From: Paramacrobiotus metropolitanus
Taxonomy: Eukaryota; Tardigrada; Eutardigrada; Parachela; Macrobiotidae
Assembly: GCF_019649055.1 (NCBI RefSeq)
Contig: NW_026570233.1
Coordinates: forward strand, 496,001 to 560,000
Length of the DNA: 64,000 nt
Direction: 5' to 3'
The position numbers were made by a program, and so were the translations under genes. Below the pieces are notes generated by a model. The model did no database searches. It saw nothing but the letters and a program-made list of their open reading frames with translations, and had not been told where the DNA came from. Numbering within the stretch: the stretch's first letter is position 1; each line of letters opens with the position of its first letter. This document shows positions 12,744 to 22,959 of this stretch, piece after piece.

Positions 12744-14214
12744 ATGAAATCATCGTCAGGTTTAAATCCACCTGTTTCCACGAATTTTATCTACAATTGT
12801 TGCTGCATACCTTTCTATGTACTGCGCCTTTTTGGTGTCGTCAGTGGAAAGAAATACACGAAACGGTGCGACAAAATGTTGCGGTTTCTGGACGGCAGCT
12901 TAACTGTGTGGTCAGTAGGGATGGTATTGGGAGCAATCACTGTTGGCGCTATCGAATTAACGGAATCCATCGACAATTTAAAGAATGTCCCGCAAAACAA
13001 TGTTGTTCTGGTCCGCCGAGTCGTGGATGTCATGTATGACGGTTGGTTGCCGGCAACCGGTATCGCACTGAGCTTAGCATTTTGTAATTTTGAACCGTGG
13101 CTGATGAAATTTAATGAAGTTGCTGGACGTAACTTAACGATTAACAATCAGCGGCAGCTACTTGCACTAAGTTTTGCGTTGTTATTACTGTGTTCATACG
13201 CAATTTTTACGGTTATTAATCCGCTCGTAAAACAAGCATACGCCATCGTAACAGCCGTTCCGCTAATGAAAACTTTGACGGATCATTATACTTTTGCTTA
13301 TCCAGTGGCTGTGGCACTGTACTTTATAAGCTTTGCTTTCACTTGCACTTATCCTCTGGCACAGTGTATTTTTGTGTTCCTTTCCGCCGCTGCGATATTG
13401 AGTTTCGAAAATATTTGTGACGAATATAGACGCGTAAACAGCGTGGATATAAGGGAAAAAGTGGTTCAAAAGTACGATACTCTTTGTGCCCTGATAATTC
13501 AATTCAATGGAAGGATCCAAAGTGCGTTATTTTGGCTATATTCACAAGATTTCATGACACTACTGTTCTTGATTACTATCTTACGGACACAGCCAGATAG
13601 GCTTGCTCACTGGGGGCCTTTTGTGGGGACAAATATCGCCTGGGCGACTATTCGCACCATCTGCTTCGTGAAACTGAATCTTACGGTAAATACTGGGACG
13701 CTAAATTCCCAACCTTCGTTGCTGACTGAGCATAAATTTGTGGTCACTAATCGGTTGCAGTATTGCAGTATTAAGAAAAAAACTATAATCATCCTGTTCC
13801 TTCGCTGTTTCTGGTAATTAAGAACTTTATTTTGTGACGTACAGGCTGCCAAACTGCCGGATATTGTAGCCGATCGTATCGCTCAGGAAACGTACAGAAA
13901 CGGTGCGTGCACGCCAAGCGCAGCCATATGGCTGCAGGTGACAGACCGGCGTCATATTGGGTTTAATGTGGGAGGACTCGTGAACATAAACTGCCGGTTC
14001 ATTCTCGGAGTAGGTTCACATAATATTATTATATTGCACAATTTGCATACTTACATTTTTAACAGTATTAAAATTTCAGATCTAAGTAGAGCTGTTGTTG
14101 TATTTCCAGATAGCAGGATTGCTGGCCACGTATACCATGCTAATGTGGGGCGGACAAGAGTGTACGGGATCAGCTATCCTGGCTGCAAATAACTCAGCCT
14201 TGAGCACGGGATGA
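12744..14214 (+). CDS. Gustatory receptor-like 7TM protein (copy G)
   Basis: Exons 12744-13685, 13845-14009 and 14110-14214 join in phase 0 to give 403 aa. The donors are GTAAAT and GTAGGT. Exon 1 starts MKSSSGLNPP and ends FVKLNLT. Exon 2 is 55 codons, two more than usual, with the extra residues in the ACTPS stretch before RRHIGFNVGGLVNINCRF. Exon 3 holds LLATYTMLMWGGQ and a serine- and asparagine-containing tail with an NNS sequon. Intact, plus-strand, closest to copy D; last member of the first subgroup. Confidence 0.85.
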
Positions 14215-14784
14215 GCTATCACATATGAGCGGTCATTTTTATAGAAAAACCTTCGTAATAATATGTATTTTTTGACATTCGTATATATGTGCATGTACCG
14301 GTATCAAAATTTCACACACTAAATAGCATAAGGCTGTTAATCAACTCATAAAATACTTGTAAGCAGATGTGGAAAGCAAATTGTTGCGGTTGCAGGTTAA
14401 TAAGAAAACGTGTGTGCGAGGCAAACATGCGTATGTACAAGAGATTATGAGACTGAAAGATCACATCCACACCATTATTACATCACTCTATTCGCATTTA
14501 GCATAAAATCCGCAGCTGACAAAAAAGCAGTAAAGCGTAAACATGTCACAATTTTGTCATCAAATTGAATTTTACGACAAAACTGCGGCTTGTGAAGGTC
14601 ACTCCGTCCTTATTCCTAATTGTAAGAGTGTTAGCAGAAAATCCTGGATAGGTGCAGTTTCCTCAAAAAGCCCCGTAGCCAGACGGTATTAGCTGTCCTG
14701 TGACCTTATCGCGCTTACACAATCAAGATTTAAATAATAATCTCCAAAGCGCTGACGCACTGTACACTGCCTCCCATAGAAGAT

Positions 14785-15044
14785 TTTATTTTTGTCAAAT
14801 AAATCCAAAGGAATTCACCAAAGCGTGATCGAGGTATCTGGAGGGCATTCACTGCACCGGGTGGTTTCACAGCCCTTTGCGGGTAAACATCCTTTGTATA
14901 CAATCCGACAACTGGCAACGCCATACAATGGATCATACAATCCAAATGCACCTTGGGACTGCTCTGCTGGGAAAATATTCATGCCCCTTTTGGATACGAC
15001 ATATTGTTGGACCACTGTATTGCGACTCTGATCAGTAATAATAC
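14785..15044 (-). CDS. Possible terminal exon of a cysteine-rich secreted peptide
   Basis: On the minus strand an acceptor-like CAG at about 15035 precedes an open frame ending in TGA near 14818. An AATAAA polyadenylation signal (14785-14790) follows about 30 bp later. The last 30 residues hold six cysteines, as in SCRIVYKGC...KGCETTRCSEC. No upstream exon or signal peptide was found, so this may be chance. I recognise no family. The rest of the 14215-15291 interval is empty of recognisable genes. Confidence 0.25.
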
Positions 15045-15291
15045 AATTCCAGAGCGACCACTGGTTTCAGTTCATAAACAATAACGACAATGAAAAACGC
15101 GAATCTCAGTGATTGTTTATACTGCATAATATACAAGGCACATTCGGTGTACCAGTTATGGGTATAAATGAACTGTGGTTCTGTGGTTTCTTTAACTTAA
15201 TCTACAGTGAGTTTAAGAACGAATACAACACATTCTCTGCGTACACGTTGCGTCGCCACATCTCAACGCAGCTCCGATACCTTTCTGCAAA

Positions 15292-16390
15292 ATGTCAAAC
15301 ATGACCTTCCACAATACCAGCAACGAAACCATCGTGCAAAGCAACTCACAATACGCCGCATGGATCATGATCCCGGTGACCCTGACCACCCTCACAGCCA
15401 ATATCCTTCTCATCCTGGTGTATATTAAATTCGGGCGCTTGCAAACGCCCTTTGCCGTCTACATCGTCAGCCTGGCTACCGGTGACCTGGCACAGACCCT
15501 CACCGTGCACATTCACAGTATCTTCACACTTATGTCCATTTGGCCGCTGGGTCAGCCCTTTTGCACGTTTATCCTGTACACGTGCTGGGTGTTCCTGTCC
15601 TTCTCTTATCATATGCACGTGTTGATTTGCACGAATCGTGTATGGGCCGTAATGTTCCCCACACACTACCGGATGTACCACAATAAAAAGGTTGCACTGT
15701 GCCTGGTACTGGGCATGCTTCTATACTTGAATGCATGGACATTGCCGGGATTCGTTATTCATGTGCTGTACTATTCTGGTTCGGATGGATCGCCACTGTG
15801 CATACCGAGTTATCCGCATGAACTTGCCTGGTCTAATCCGAATTATGTGGCCATGTATTTGGTGCCGGAGGCGCTGGTGTTAGTGATGTACCCGGTGATC
15901 CTGTTTAAAATTAGAGGAAAGATCAAGTTCCGAAGTACGGCTGTACGGGATGTCACCGGGACCAGTAGAAATTCCAGCCGCAGAAAAAGCTGTAAGATGT
16001 CCTATCAGTGTTGCTTAACTAAGACGTACAGTATACAAGTACTACAGTAATCAAACGATTTCTTTATTTTTAGTGAATATTTTACCGTCTCTACGTTCCA
16101 GTCAGCACAATACATCGGGTTCCCTTAATACTGGGAATGACAAAAAGCACCATAGTTCCGCTCCGCGCCCCCACTTTGCCATGCTCACGGCGCTGGTGAT
16201 GGTGGCGGTTATGTGCTGGACACCAATTAACACGGCCTATGTCTTAGTGTATTTCCAGGGAATTCTTCTTTACAGTCTCATGACACCGTGCACGGTGGTC
16301 TTCTTCTTGGATGCGCTGTTGAATCCCATGATTTTTCTCATTGCTTCCCGCGAATGGCGAGATGCGCTGAAGAAACTGTTTCACTGTTAG
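15292..16390 (+). CDS. Rhodopsin-family (class A) G-protein-coupled receptor, orphan
   Basis: Seven-helix plasma-membrane receptor, two exons: 15292-15991 and 16074-16390 (338 aa). The intron is phase 1 (donor GTAAGA, acceptor TTTTTAG) and lies in the third intracellular loop. TM1 has TANILLILVY, TM2 has LATGDLA and TM3 is preceded by the conserved cysteine of PFCTF. The DRY motif is NRV here. TM6 has CWTPIN, TM7 has LLNPMIF in place of NPxxY, and helix 8 ends KKLFHC with a possible palmitoylation cysteine. Two N-terminal NxT/S sequons are visible. The altered DRY and NPxxY motifs suggest unusual coupling. Ligand class unknown; peptide or amine receptors are possible. AATAAA lies at 16583. 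Confidence 0.8.
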
Positions 16391-16907
16391 TTTATGCACA
16401 CGCCTACCGTCTGATCGTTTGTAAATTCAAAATCATTATTTTCTTTTCATCGTTCGGTATGGTATTTATCGTCAGCAGCTTACATACAGCAGTCGTTCAG
16501 CTGAAGTCTGCAGTAATATTATAACAACCTCGCATGGGTCTTTTTTTATTAACTCGATTTTGCAAGAATGTTTTCAATCATCAATAAATATTAATGAAAA
16601 GTTTAACCTGGTATGAGACAAGGTAATACGTTGTCAAAGGACGGATTCAAACTGCGTCTAAACGGTAAAATGGAAAGCTGCATTTCTTTTGTGCTAATTG
16701 TTATGTCGAACAGCGAAAAAAGGCTTACAGTGGTTGACTGGCCGGCAGGGTGTAAAACCTGGCACTGGCAAGTGCCTGTGGCGTTGCCACTGGCATGGCA
16801 GGGGATAAAACCTGGTATGTTTTCCCTCTGGCTCGTAATAAAATATGGCATGTGCCAGAAAGCACGTGAAACAGTGTTTAATTTATTAAGTAGAAAAATA
16901 TTGACAT

Positions 16908-17052
16908 TGTACAAGGTGTTTTCTACAAGGTACAACAAAGGTACATTTACAAAGGTACATTGTTTCTACAAGGTACATTTTCTACAAGGTTTTCTACAAC
17001 AAAACATTGACATTGTACAAGGTACATTGTACAAGGTGTCATTGTACAAGTT
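16908..17052. repeat. Short imperfect tandem repeats of CTACAAGGTACA type
   Basis: Units such as TTCTACAAGGTACA and ATTGTACAAGGTACATT recur about ten times with irregular spacing. A long plus-strand open frame runs through this stretch and the inverted repeat, but its composition is repeat-driven and I do not call it a gene. Confidence 0.65.
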
Positions 17053-17529
17053 GCAAGTAAAATCGCGATGGTGTCAAGTTGACACCAGGACACTGTTCAC
17101 TGCATTTAGCCGCAAATGCTCAACTGAATCCGTGCACAGGCAAAAGTTACAAGACCGTATTACTTTTCTCTACGAATTACACCCACCGGCATGCATAGCT
17201 CGATCAGCAATTAATATGCAGAGTATTTATTACAGTACTTTCATTATACCCATTTCGCTTATAGAAAAACATAGCAATATAGCAATTAATTGCGTAACGG
17301 TGCCTGAAAAGAAATTCGAGAAATATACTTACCCAAACCACACCGCTCGACGAAACACTCCTTCAGTTTGCAGACAGTTGGCAACAACTTGGCATGAACG
17401 ATGCATGCGGAATATTGTGATGCGAAAATCCCAGTTGTCTTTGGACACCAATTGGCGCCCACAGTTCGCTTTAGTGAAACTTTTTATTCTACCAGCGGAC
17501 TTGTTCTGCCCCGATTGTACTTTTACGTG

Positions 17530-19330
17530 ACGGTGTAAAGGTTACGGTACAAAATTACAATAAGACAAAATTTCCAACAGATCAAAATGACGCCGATCTT
17601 AGCGCAGCTGCAGAATTGTAAGTTAATGCAGGTAAGCCATCCGGGAAATAGGCGCTGTGTGATGTGGCGAAAAAAGCTTACCGTAAGGGCCGTAAGGCTG
17701 TAATGTGATCCTCTGAAAAGCCCTTTATTCTACACTACATACAGATAGATATGTAAATAATAAAGTTCCCTTTTGAATTGTTAACATCAGAATTCAAATT
17801 ACGTAATTAGTTGCATCATTTGCATCCAAGTAAATTAGAATTGCTTCTAACTGTATCTGTTCAAACGATCGTTACAATCTCAGTAAATTTTATATTGATG
17901 TTTACATGTGCAGTCTTACTACAACCGGCACAAAATAAAAATAGACGGAATATAACGGAAATGACAGCCATTGAAAACAGAATACAAACTTAACCTCAAT
18001 GCTGATTCATTTTTAGCTTTGACTGCATAAGTGTATATGAAAACTGGCATGACTGATAGTTGAAATTTTGGGCCACCTGTTGTTTGGGAAGCAGACTCAA
18101 TGCAATGATAAGAACAGTTGCTTGCAAAAATCCAGCTGGCTAACTGTACTTGTATTATGCTTATGTGCGTATGTTCATGAGCTGTGCACGTACAAGGCGC
18201 CGTTTTTTTAGTAAAGCGGTGTAATTTCACATCAGCATCGACCTCCGCTTTCACTGGATCACGTTTACTGTACAAAGAGACATAACATTTATTACGATAG
18301 TTACCATTTAGACATCAAACGCTATCACTTTGAAGATAAAATTACTGCCCTGCGTTCAACCACCGTTTGTTATGTAGATGGCACACTACTAACACTTACA
18401 ACTGTCAAGAAACTTAGAATAATTTTTATTGATTGTAAGTTCCGGGACATTTTTGAATGGGTTAGTTTGCCATAGCGCTTGGAAGTGTACTGGTATTGGA
18501 CCTTATGGATGACCACTGGGAAAGCGTTCAGAGTTGACACACAACATCGATTATAAGTACGGATATTGATAAGTACCGATATTGTGAAATGTGTTAATTA
18601 AATGTGCTACCGATATTGTAAAGTGTGTCGAATTTAACAAGTGATAAATCAAAATGTGAAGTTGGAGTTACGTATGCTGAATAAGTTCACAGGTGAATAT
18701 TACTGCTGTTACGAGTATTTCCCTCCCGTTCTAGGATCCCAATAGCGCGCTTGACAGTCGCAATTGGCGCAAAGAATTAAGATCGCGAAGTGCTGAACAG
18801 GTTACAATCGCCACCCAAGAAAGAGCGACAGTCGTAAATATTCAGGCTGATCAAATAAGATACAGCCCTGCTACGCCAAATTCAAACAGTTCTGTTAAAA
18901 AAATATAATTAAAAACCATTTTGATTGGTGTTTTCGTACTTTACTGTACACTTTTATAGTGCAACTTTTTATTGAAAATCAAGCATTTTTCTAACCGAAA
19001 TCTTCCAGTTTGATTTTATAAAAATTAGTCGTCGACAACATGATATCGCGCTAGTATATCAAAGTATACCAATTTTTTTTAGCAATTTTATATTTATAGC
19101 AATTTTACAAAACTTGCATATCGCAAATTTTGTGATGGGTACGGTTACGAAATTTCGCAAGAAAGTGGTTTAAAATCGGTTAGCAGTGGCGTTATCAAAA
19201 ATTTTAGCAGGTGGTATTTGTCTTTTTGTACTGCCAATTGCAACGTGCTGCGCCTTGCCCATTCGTACATAAAACTCGCGCGTTTTTTGCCGTTTATAGT
19301 ATCTTTAAAGTTTTATGCGTTTTAAGAATC
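17530..19330. other. Gene-poor AT-rich stretch
   Basis: No supported exon on either strand. There are many T and A runs and short GATATTG repeats near 18550-18620. It lies between the arms of the inverted repeat pair. Confidence 0.45.
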
Positions 19331-19461
19331 AAATTATGTGTTTTCTGGCACATGCCATATTTTATTGCGAGCCGGAGGGATAACGTACCAGGTTTTATCC
19401 CTTGCCATGCCAATGGCAACGCCACAGGCACTTGCCAGTGCCAGGTTTTACACCCTGCCTG

Positions 19462-19516
19462 ACTTCTTCGGAACCTTTCCACTTCTTCGGAACACACTTC
19501 TTCGGAACCTTTCCAC
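19462..19516. repeat. Three CTTCTTCGGAAC tandem motifs
   Basis: ACTTCTTCGGAAC occurs three times, twice followed by CTTTCCA, immediately after the right arm of the inverted repeat. It may mark an insertion boundary. Confidence 0.6.
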
Positions 19517-19659
19517 GCCTCCAAGACCGCCGGGATCGCGCGGGTTGAGGTATCGCTTCATTACATTAGTTTCTCCATCGGCTTTGTTGCAGCAGGAGGA
19601 GACACAGTTGATCTTAAATATACGGCATAACCGTAATACGCTGGGGATAAGACCAGCCA

Positions 19660-20511
19660 TTACGTCAGAGTGATCCACTGAATTCTGGTTCGGCCCGCCC
19701 CTTTTTGGATGGTACGCGAGCGTAGTTTTCTAACACTGCCTTCAATCTGGTCCGCCTTTCTTTTTTTCCCACGTAGGAGAGCCATGACCGGAAACAAAGG
19801 TCTACGAGGTCGCTTACGGGAAGACCCTTGGTTGTCGAGGCTTTCAGTCGATCGTTTTTGACCCTTCCTCGGTGCGGTCGGGGAAAACAACGCTATGCGC
19901 GCTGCTTTTGTTGGTCGCGATTCGACACTTTCGTCTTGATGACGTTTGGAACCTTTCTTCGGTAGCGACGCCGGAAACAAAGCAATGCGTGCGGTCTTTG
20001 GTTTGTTGCTGTCTTCAGGATCGTTTTCACGGTCGCGCTTCTTTCCTTTAGTGGGTAAATCGGATGGGAATAAAGGTTGTCGAGGTTGCTTCGTAGGAGC
20101 AGCTTCCTCAAATTCTTCTGGTATCTTTCGTTTTTGAGAAGTTGGCTGTTCTGACTCTTGTGTTTCAACAATCATAGCTTGCGGTGGCAGTCGGGAATAC
20201 GGACGGAATACCGAGGGTTGTGGATTCCTTTCCGCAGCTATTGGAAGCGGTTGTGTGACTACGTCCGTGGGTAATTCTAACGGATTTTCATCAGGAATGG
20301 CTTTCTGTTTCAAGGCAAGGAACCGTTCTAGGATACTACTCAGCTGGCTGGCTTTTTCATACTCGCTTATATCAGTACGTTGGAGCGTTTGAGTTACGAG
20401 AGCGTCCAGCGATAAAACACTTTGTGCTTCCGGGGGTTCTCTGTTTATCTGGAGCTGTTCATGGAGCCGGCTTTCCAATACTCGGCGTGGAACAATAAAG
20501 TATTCATCCAT
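19660..20511 (-). CDS. Virus-like basic protein with four LFP...KGxKR repeats
   Basis: 283 aa, no intron. Residues 1-75 are predicted helical, starting MDEYFIVPRR. Residues 80-145 are proline-rich and acidic. From residue 146 a roughly 30-residue unit recurs four times (near 146-159, 176-190, 205-220, 237-251). Each unit pairs a hydrophobic LFP or LFS core with a basic GKKR or GxKR block, resembling repeated nuclear-localisation or DNA-binding tails. Its start overlaps the end of the next upstream frame by 8 bp, so it is the third gene of a compact same-strand cluster behind the packaging ATPase. A core or minor virion role is inference from position and charge; no family was recognised. Confidence 0.6.
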   Translation of the reverse strand: MDEYFIVPRRVLESRLHEQLQINREPPEAQSVLSLDALVTQTLQRTDISEYEKASQLSSILERFLALKQKAIPDENPLELPTDVVTQPLPIAAERNPQPSVFRPYSRLPPQAMIVETQESEQPTSQKRKIPEEFEEAAPTKQPRQPLFPSDLPTKGKKRDRENDPEDSNKPKTARIALFPASLPKKGSKRHQDESVESRPTKAARIALFSPTAPRKGQKRSTESLDNQGSSRKRPRRPLFPVMALLRGKKRKADQIEGSVRKLRSRTIQKGAGRTRIQWITLT

Positions 20512-20830
20512 TTCCGATAAGAGAAGTTAGAACACCGGCAATGACTGGCAAGATGGCTCCAATAAATCCTCCTTGCTGAATCAGTTTGCGTTTTTCTTTC
20601 AAAGGGTAGCGACGTAAGGCAATCAGCTTTAATGCTTTCCGATACCGTTTGCACTTATCTGTTTCGGCGGGAGATAAGTTAATTGTATTTTTCACAATAT
20701 TGACAGCCACTTCTTCCAGCGCTTTAAGTTGCGATTTGGTTAGGTAGCTCACAAGGACTTTTCGCTGCTTTGGCTTCAAGTGCTGCAGCGTGATGATGAA
20801 GGGCGCTAAGGCCTTTACCCTTTCCGACAT
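20504..20830 (-). CDS. Virus-like small protein with glycine-rich hydrophobic tail
   Basis: 108 aa. A lysine- and arginine-rich helical body (residues 1-80) ends in a hydrophobic tail with GGFIGAILPVIAG (residues 88-100). Small basic proteins with such tails are common among minor capsid or core proteins of adenovirus- and Polinton-type viruses; assignment here is by architecture only. It overlaps the ATPase frame by 16 bp upstream and the basic-repeat protein by 8 bp downstream. Overlaps of this kind are normal in viruses and unusual for invertebrate chromosomal genes. Confidence 0.6.
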   Translation of the reverse strand: MSERVKALAPFIITLQHLKPKQRKVLVSYLTKSQLKALEEVAVNIVKNTINLSPAETDKCKRYRKALKLIALRRYPLKEKRKLIQQGGFIGAILPVIAGVLTSLIGNG

Positions 20831-21519
20831 TTTGGTAAAGTGTTTGCTGAGTTCTTTTTCAGATAAATCCGCATTCGTTCACCTGGTAAAACATGGGATC
20901 GTATCCTTAAATAATCTAGGCACGTTGGGCGTAAGTCCAATACCAAAGGTTGATAAGGCTCCGATGTTACTTTGCTGTATGCGTCGACCAAATGTTTCAG
21001 TCCGGTTTGACGTGCCAGTAATGCGATTTGATTGACATCCCGGACGTTCTTAAATAGTATCAGGTACTGCGAATTGAGTGTGATGTCACGCATGGATTTT
21101 CCTTGTTTGTACAGGTTTTGCAGAAGCAAGATGACGGAAACGTTCTTGTGATGAATTCCACGGGTAAACAGGTCCGAACATCGAGAATCTTTGCACAGAT
21201 CGGTAGCCAAATCGTCAATAATAACCAAGGTATGAGTCTTACTGTCAACTGACTGCAAAACTGAGAATAGGTCGTCCAGACCCTGCAGGAATTCAACTGG
21301 AGTAGCCTGTTTACGTAAAGTTTTGAAACCCTTCTGCCATTGACCGTAACAGTATAATATCCTCGTTGGTTGTTGATCCAGAACAAAGTTACTGTTTTTC
21401 AGGAGCGTAAATACGAAGTTTGTTTTGCCCGACATTGTGGGCCCACAAACGCACATTCCAAACGGAACGCAAAAGCGCGGATAATCGTTTATCACGCTAA
21501 ACATTTTTAGCAAACACAT
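20815..21519 (-). CDS. FtsK/HerA- or A32-type packaging ATPase, virus-derived
   Basis: Predicted ATP-driven DNA-packaging motor of a Polinton/adintovirus-like element. 234 aa, no intron. The Walker A motif CGPTMSGKT lies at about residues 25-33. Walker B is VIIDDLA near residue 100. It is followed by VILLLQNLY, a strand ending in the polar sensor residue usual in this superfamily. The C-terminal YxPLVLDL segment is typical of small viral packaging ATPases. Start at 21519 lies 27 bp below a GCCTATTTAAG TATA-like element on the minus strand. The frame is open throughout, so the insertion is young or still used. No polymerase, integrase, protease or major capsid gene is seen in the window. Confidence 0.75.
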   Translation of the reverse strand: MCLLKMFSVINDYPRFCVPFGMCVCGPTMSGKTNFVFTLLKNSNFVLDQQPTRILYCYGQWQKGFKTLRKQATPVEFLQGLDDLFSVLQSVDSKTHTLVIIDDLATDLCKDSRCSDLFTRGIHHKNVSVILLLQNLYKQGKSMRDITLNSQYLILFKNVRDVNQIALLARQTGLKHLVDAYSKVTSEPYQPLVLDLRPTCLDYLRIRSHVLPGERMRIYLKKNSANTLPKCRKG

Positions 21520-21545
21520 AATGTTTGTGCACCAAATATGTTCCG

Positions 21546-21681
21546 CTTAAATAGGCTTTGTTACGAACGGGTATTTTTAAATAACTGGTATTGTTTCAGT
21601 GACCAATAATGCGAAATAATTCATAAAGCGTTTGAAAGATTTAATTACTCGTGGAAAATAAACAACGCTAGCCTATTTAAG
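21546..21681. promoter_or_regulatory. Divergent promoter with identical TATA-like 11-mers
   Basis: GCCTATTTAAG occurs on the minus strand at 21546-21556, pointing at the ATPase, and on the plus strand at 21671-21681, pointing at the small membrane-protein frame. The two are about 115 bp apart. Sharing one core element suggests a common viral promoter design and ties the plus-strand gene to the same element. Confidence 0.6.
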
Positions 21682-21719
21682 GGATGTTAATGTGTTTCAA
21701 TAATAACTGCCAATTTACA

Positions 21720-22110
21720 ATGGCTAACCTCCAGCACATGTTGTGCTATGCACGAGACCTAGAGCAAAAATGTGAGAAGGTGTTGTTAATTATTCTGTAC
21801 GTTGTGTTTTTCGTAGTTTTTGCTGCGTTTGTTGTCACCGAAAGCGTTGGAAAAATTATGCAGACCGACTACTGGAACAGCACCCTACGAAACCAAACAA
21901 TCGAACAATATGACCTTTCAAATACTAGGTAAGACCTTTACAGCATTTCGTTAAACGACTGTGATGAATACGGGGTTCTGACTGAATGAAAATTCTACCG
22001 GAAACTTATGTCATCGTTTTTATTACAGCAAAAACGCAACGGTCGGATTTCATGGAGCAGTGTAAGATTGGGAGTGTCTTTAAGCCATCAACTCCGGTCA
22101 TACCTCTTGA
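21720..22110 (+). CDS. Possible small virus-associated membrane glycoprotein
   Basis: The first exon starts at 21720 (MANLQHMLCY). It holds one strong membrane helix at about residues 20-39 (LLIILYVVFFVVFAAFVV), then NST and NQT sequons. A GTAAGA donor at 21930 and a TTTTATTACAG acceptor near 22027 would join, in phase 2, to a short second exon ending in TAA by about 22064. This gives about 82 aa with further NxT/S sites. Unspliced, it stops at 21932 with 70 aa. The TATA-like element shared with the ATPase supports a real transcript. No family recognised. Confidence 0.4.
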
Positions 22111-22439
22111 ATCGACCCATATACGGAAAAACAATAAGCTGCAACAACTTTCCGGAACGAAGCTGTTCTTTCTTGACGATGGCGCCACAGACAATAATGC
22201 GACTTTTTATTGATTCAACAGCAATTTCAGAATGAAATAAAACTTCCATTATGCGTATTGTCCGTTCAGATCAAATACGTAGCAAAAAACCACATTCATT
22301 TATCTAAAGATTACTTAACAGTGTACTGTTACTACGGTGTTTTACGTACGTGATTGACCGCTGCACTTACGTGGATCACCGATTCCGATAATCTCGTACT
22401 TGCAAGGATCATCAAAACCAGGAAAGATTACCAATAACG

Positions 22440-22562
22440 GTGATCCGTGTCGTACAAGGGATCACTAAACTCAGTGATCCGTGTTGTACAAGGGATCACT
22501 GAACTCGGTGATCCATGTCGTACAAGGGATCACTGAAATCAGTGATCCATGTCGTACAAGTG
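22440..22562. repeat. 34-bp tandem repeat, 3.6 units, each able to form a hairpin
   Basis: Units start at 22440, 22474, 22508 and 22542 (partial). Each has GTGATCC at the left and GGATCAC on the right around GTCGTACAA, so each unit can fold into a stem. A degenerate relative (GTGGATCACCGATTCC) lies just upstream near 22370. There are no unique spacers, so it is not a CRISPR array. Confidence 0.85.
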
Positions 22563-22835
22563 AAAAAAATAGGGAAGCCAAGATCGAACAGTGGTCGTTC
22601 GGAACATGTGTCACCGCAATAGCATTCTTACCCGACCACAGATCAAGCTTCCTGTTTTTCCTTTTTTGTTTTTGTCACTCAAAAATTAAAGGTAATGCAC
22701 TAATCAGTATGTCATTTTCCCAATGCCATCTAACGAAACGATATTTAGTCTGCAATTTCATGACGTATTTTAACAAAATCCCATATTAAAAAACATTCCA
22801 CTCGTTAAAATTCACCCCGGTCAAAAAACACGCCG

Positions 22836-22888
22836 TTAATTATCCCCTAGGGCAGAAACACACAGACCGTTAATTATCCCCTAGGGCC
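22836..22888. repeat. Direct repeat CCGTTAATTATCCCCTAGGG, two copies
   Basis: The 20-mer occurs twice, about 34 bp apart, shortly upstream of the orphan receptor exons. It may be the scar of an insertion or a rearrangement junction. Confidence 0.6.
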
Positions 22889-22959
22889 TAAAATTTGGAC
22901 CCCCCCGGATAAAAAAAACTGGTCAATTATAGCCAGGATACTACTATAGCCATTTATAG

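Larger units (their letters stand above)
16744..19459. repeat. Inverted repeat pair of about 120 bp flanking 2.5 kb
   Basis: Positions 16744-16864 reappear in reverse complement at about 19338-19459 with roughly 94% identity by eye. The shared block begins GGCAGGGTGTAAAACCTGG and ends GGCATGTGCCAGAAA. It holds two direct TAAAACCTGG motifs and a GGCAAGTGCC palindrome. The block may be a miniature element inserted twice in opposite orientation, or terminal repeats of a 2.7-kb element. No transposase lies between the arms. The right arm directly adjoins the virus-like gene block. Confidence 0.8.

Noticed and set aside
16613-17530. 305-codon plus-strand open frame
   Set aside because: It runs through the inverted-repeat arm and the CTACAAGG repeats, shows no domain, and the translation looks like repeat-derived and random sequence.
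19660-22110. Complete Polinton with terminal repeats
   Set aside because: No polymerase B, integrase, protease or major capsid gene is present in the window, and the 120-bp inverted repeats do not enclose the viral genes.
22440-22562. CRISPR-like array
   Set aside because: Units are contiguous with no unique spacers, and the genome is eukaryotic.
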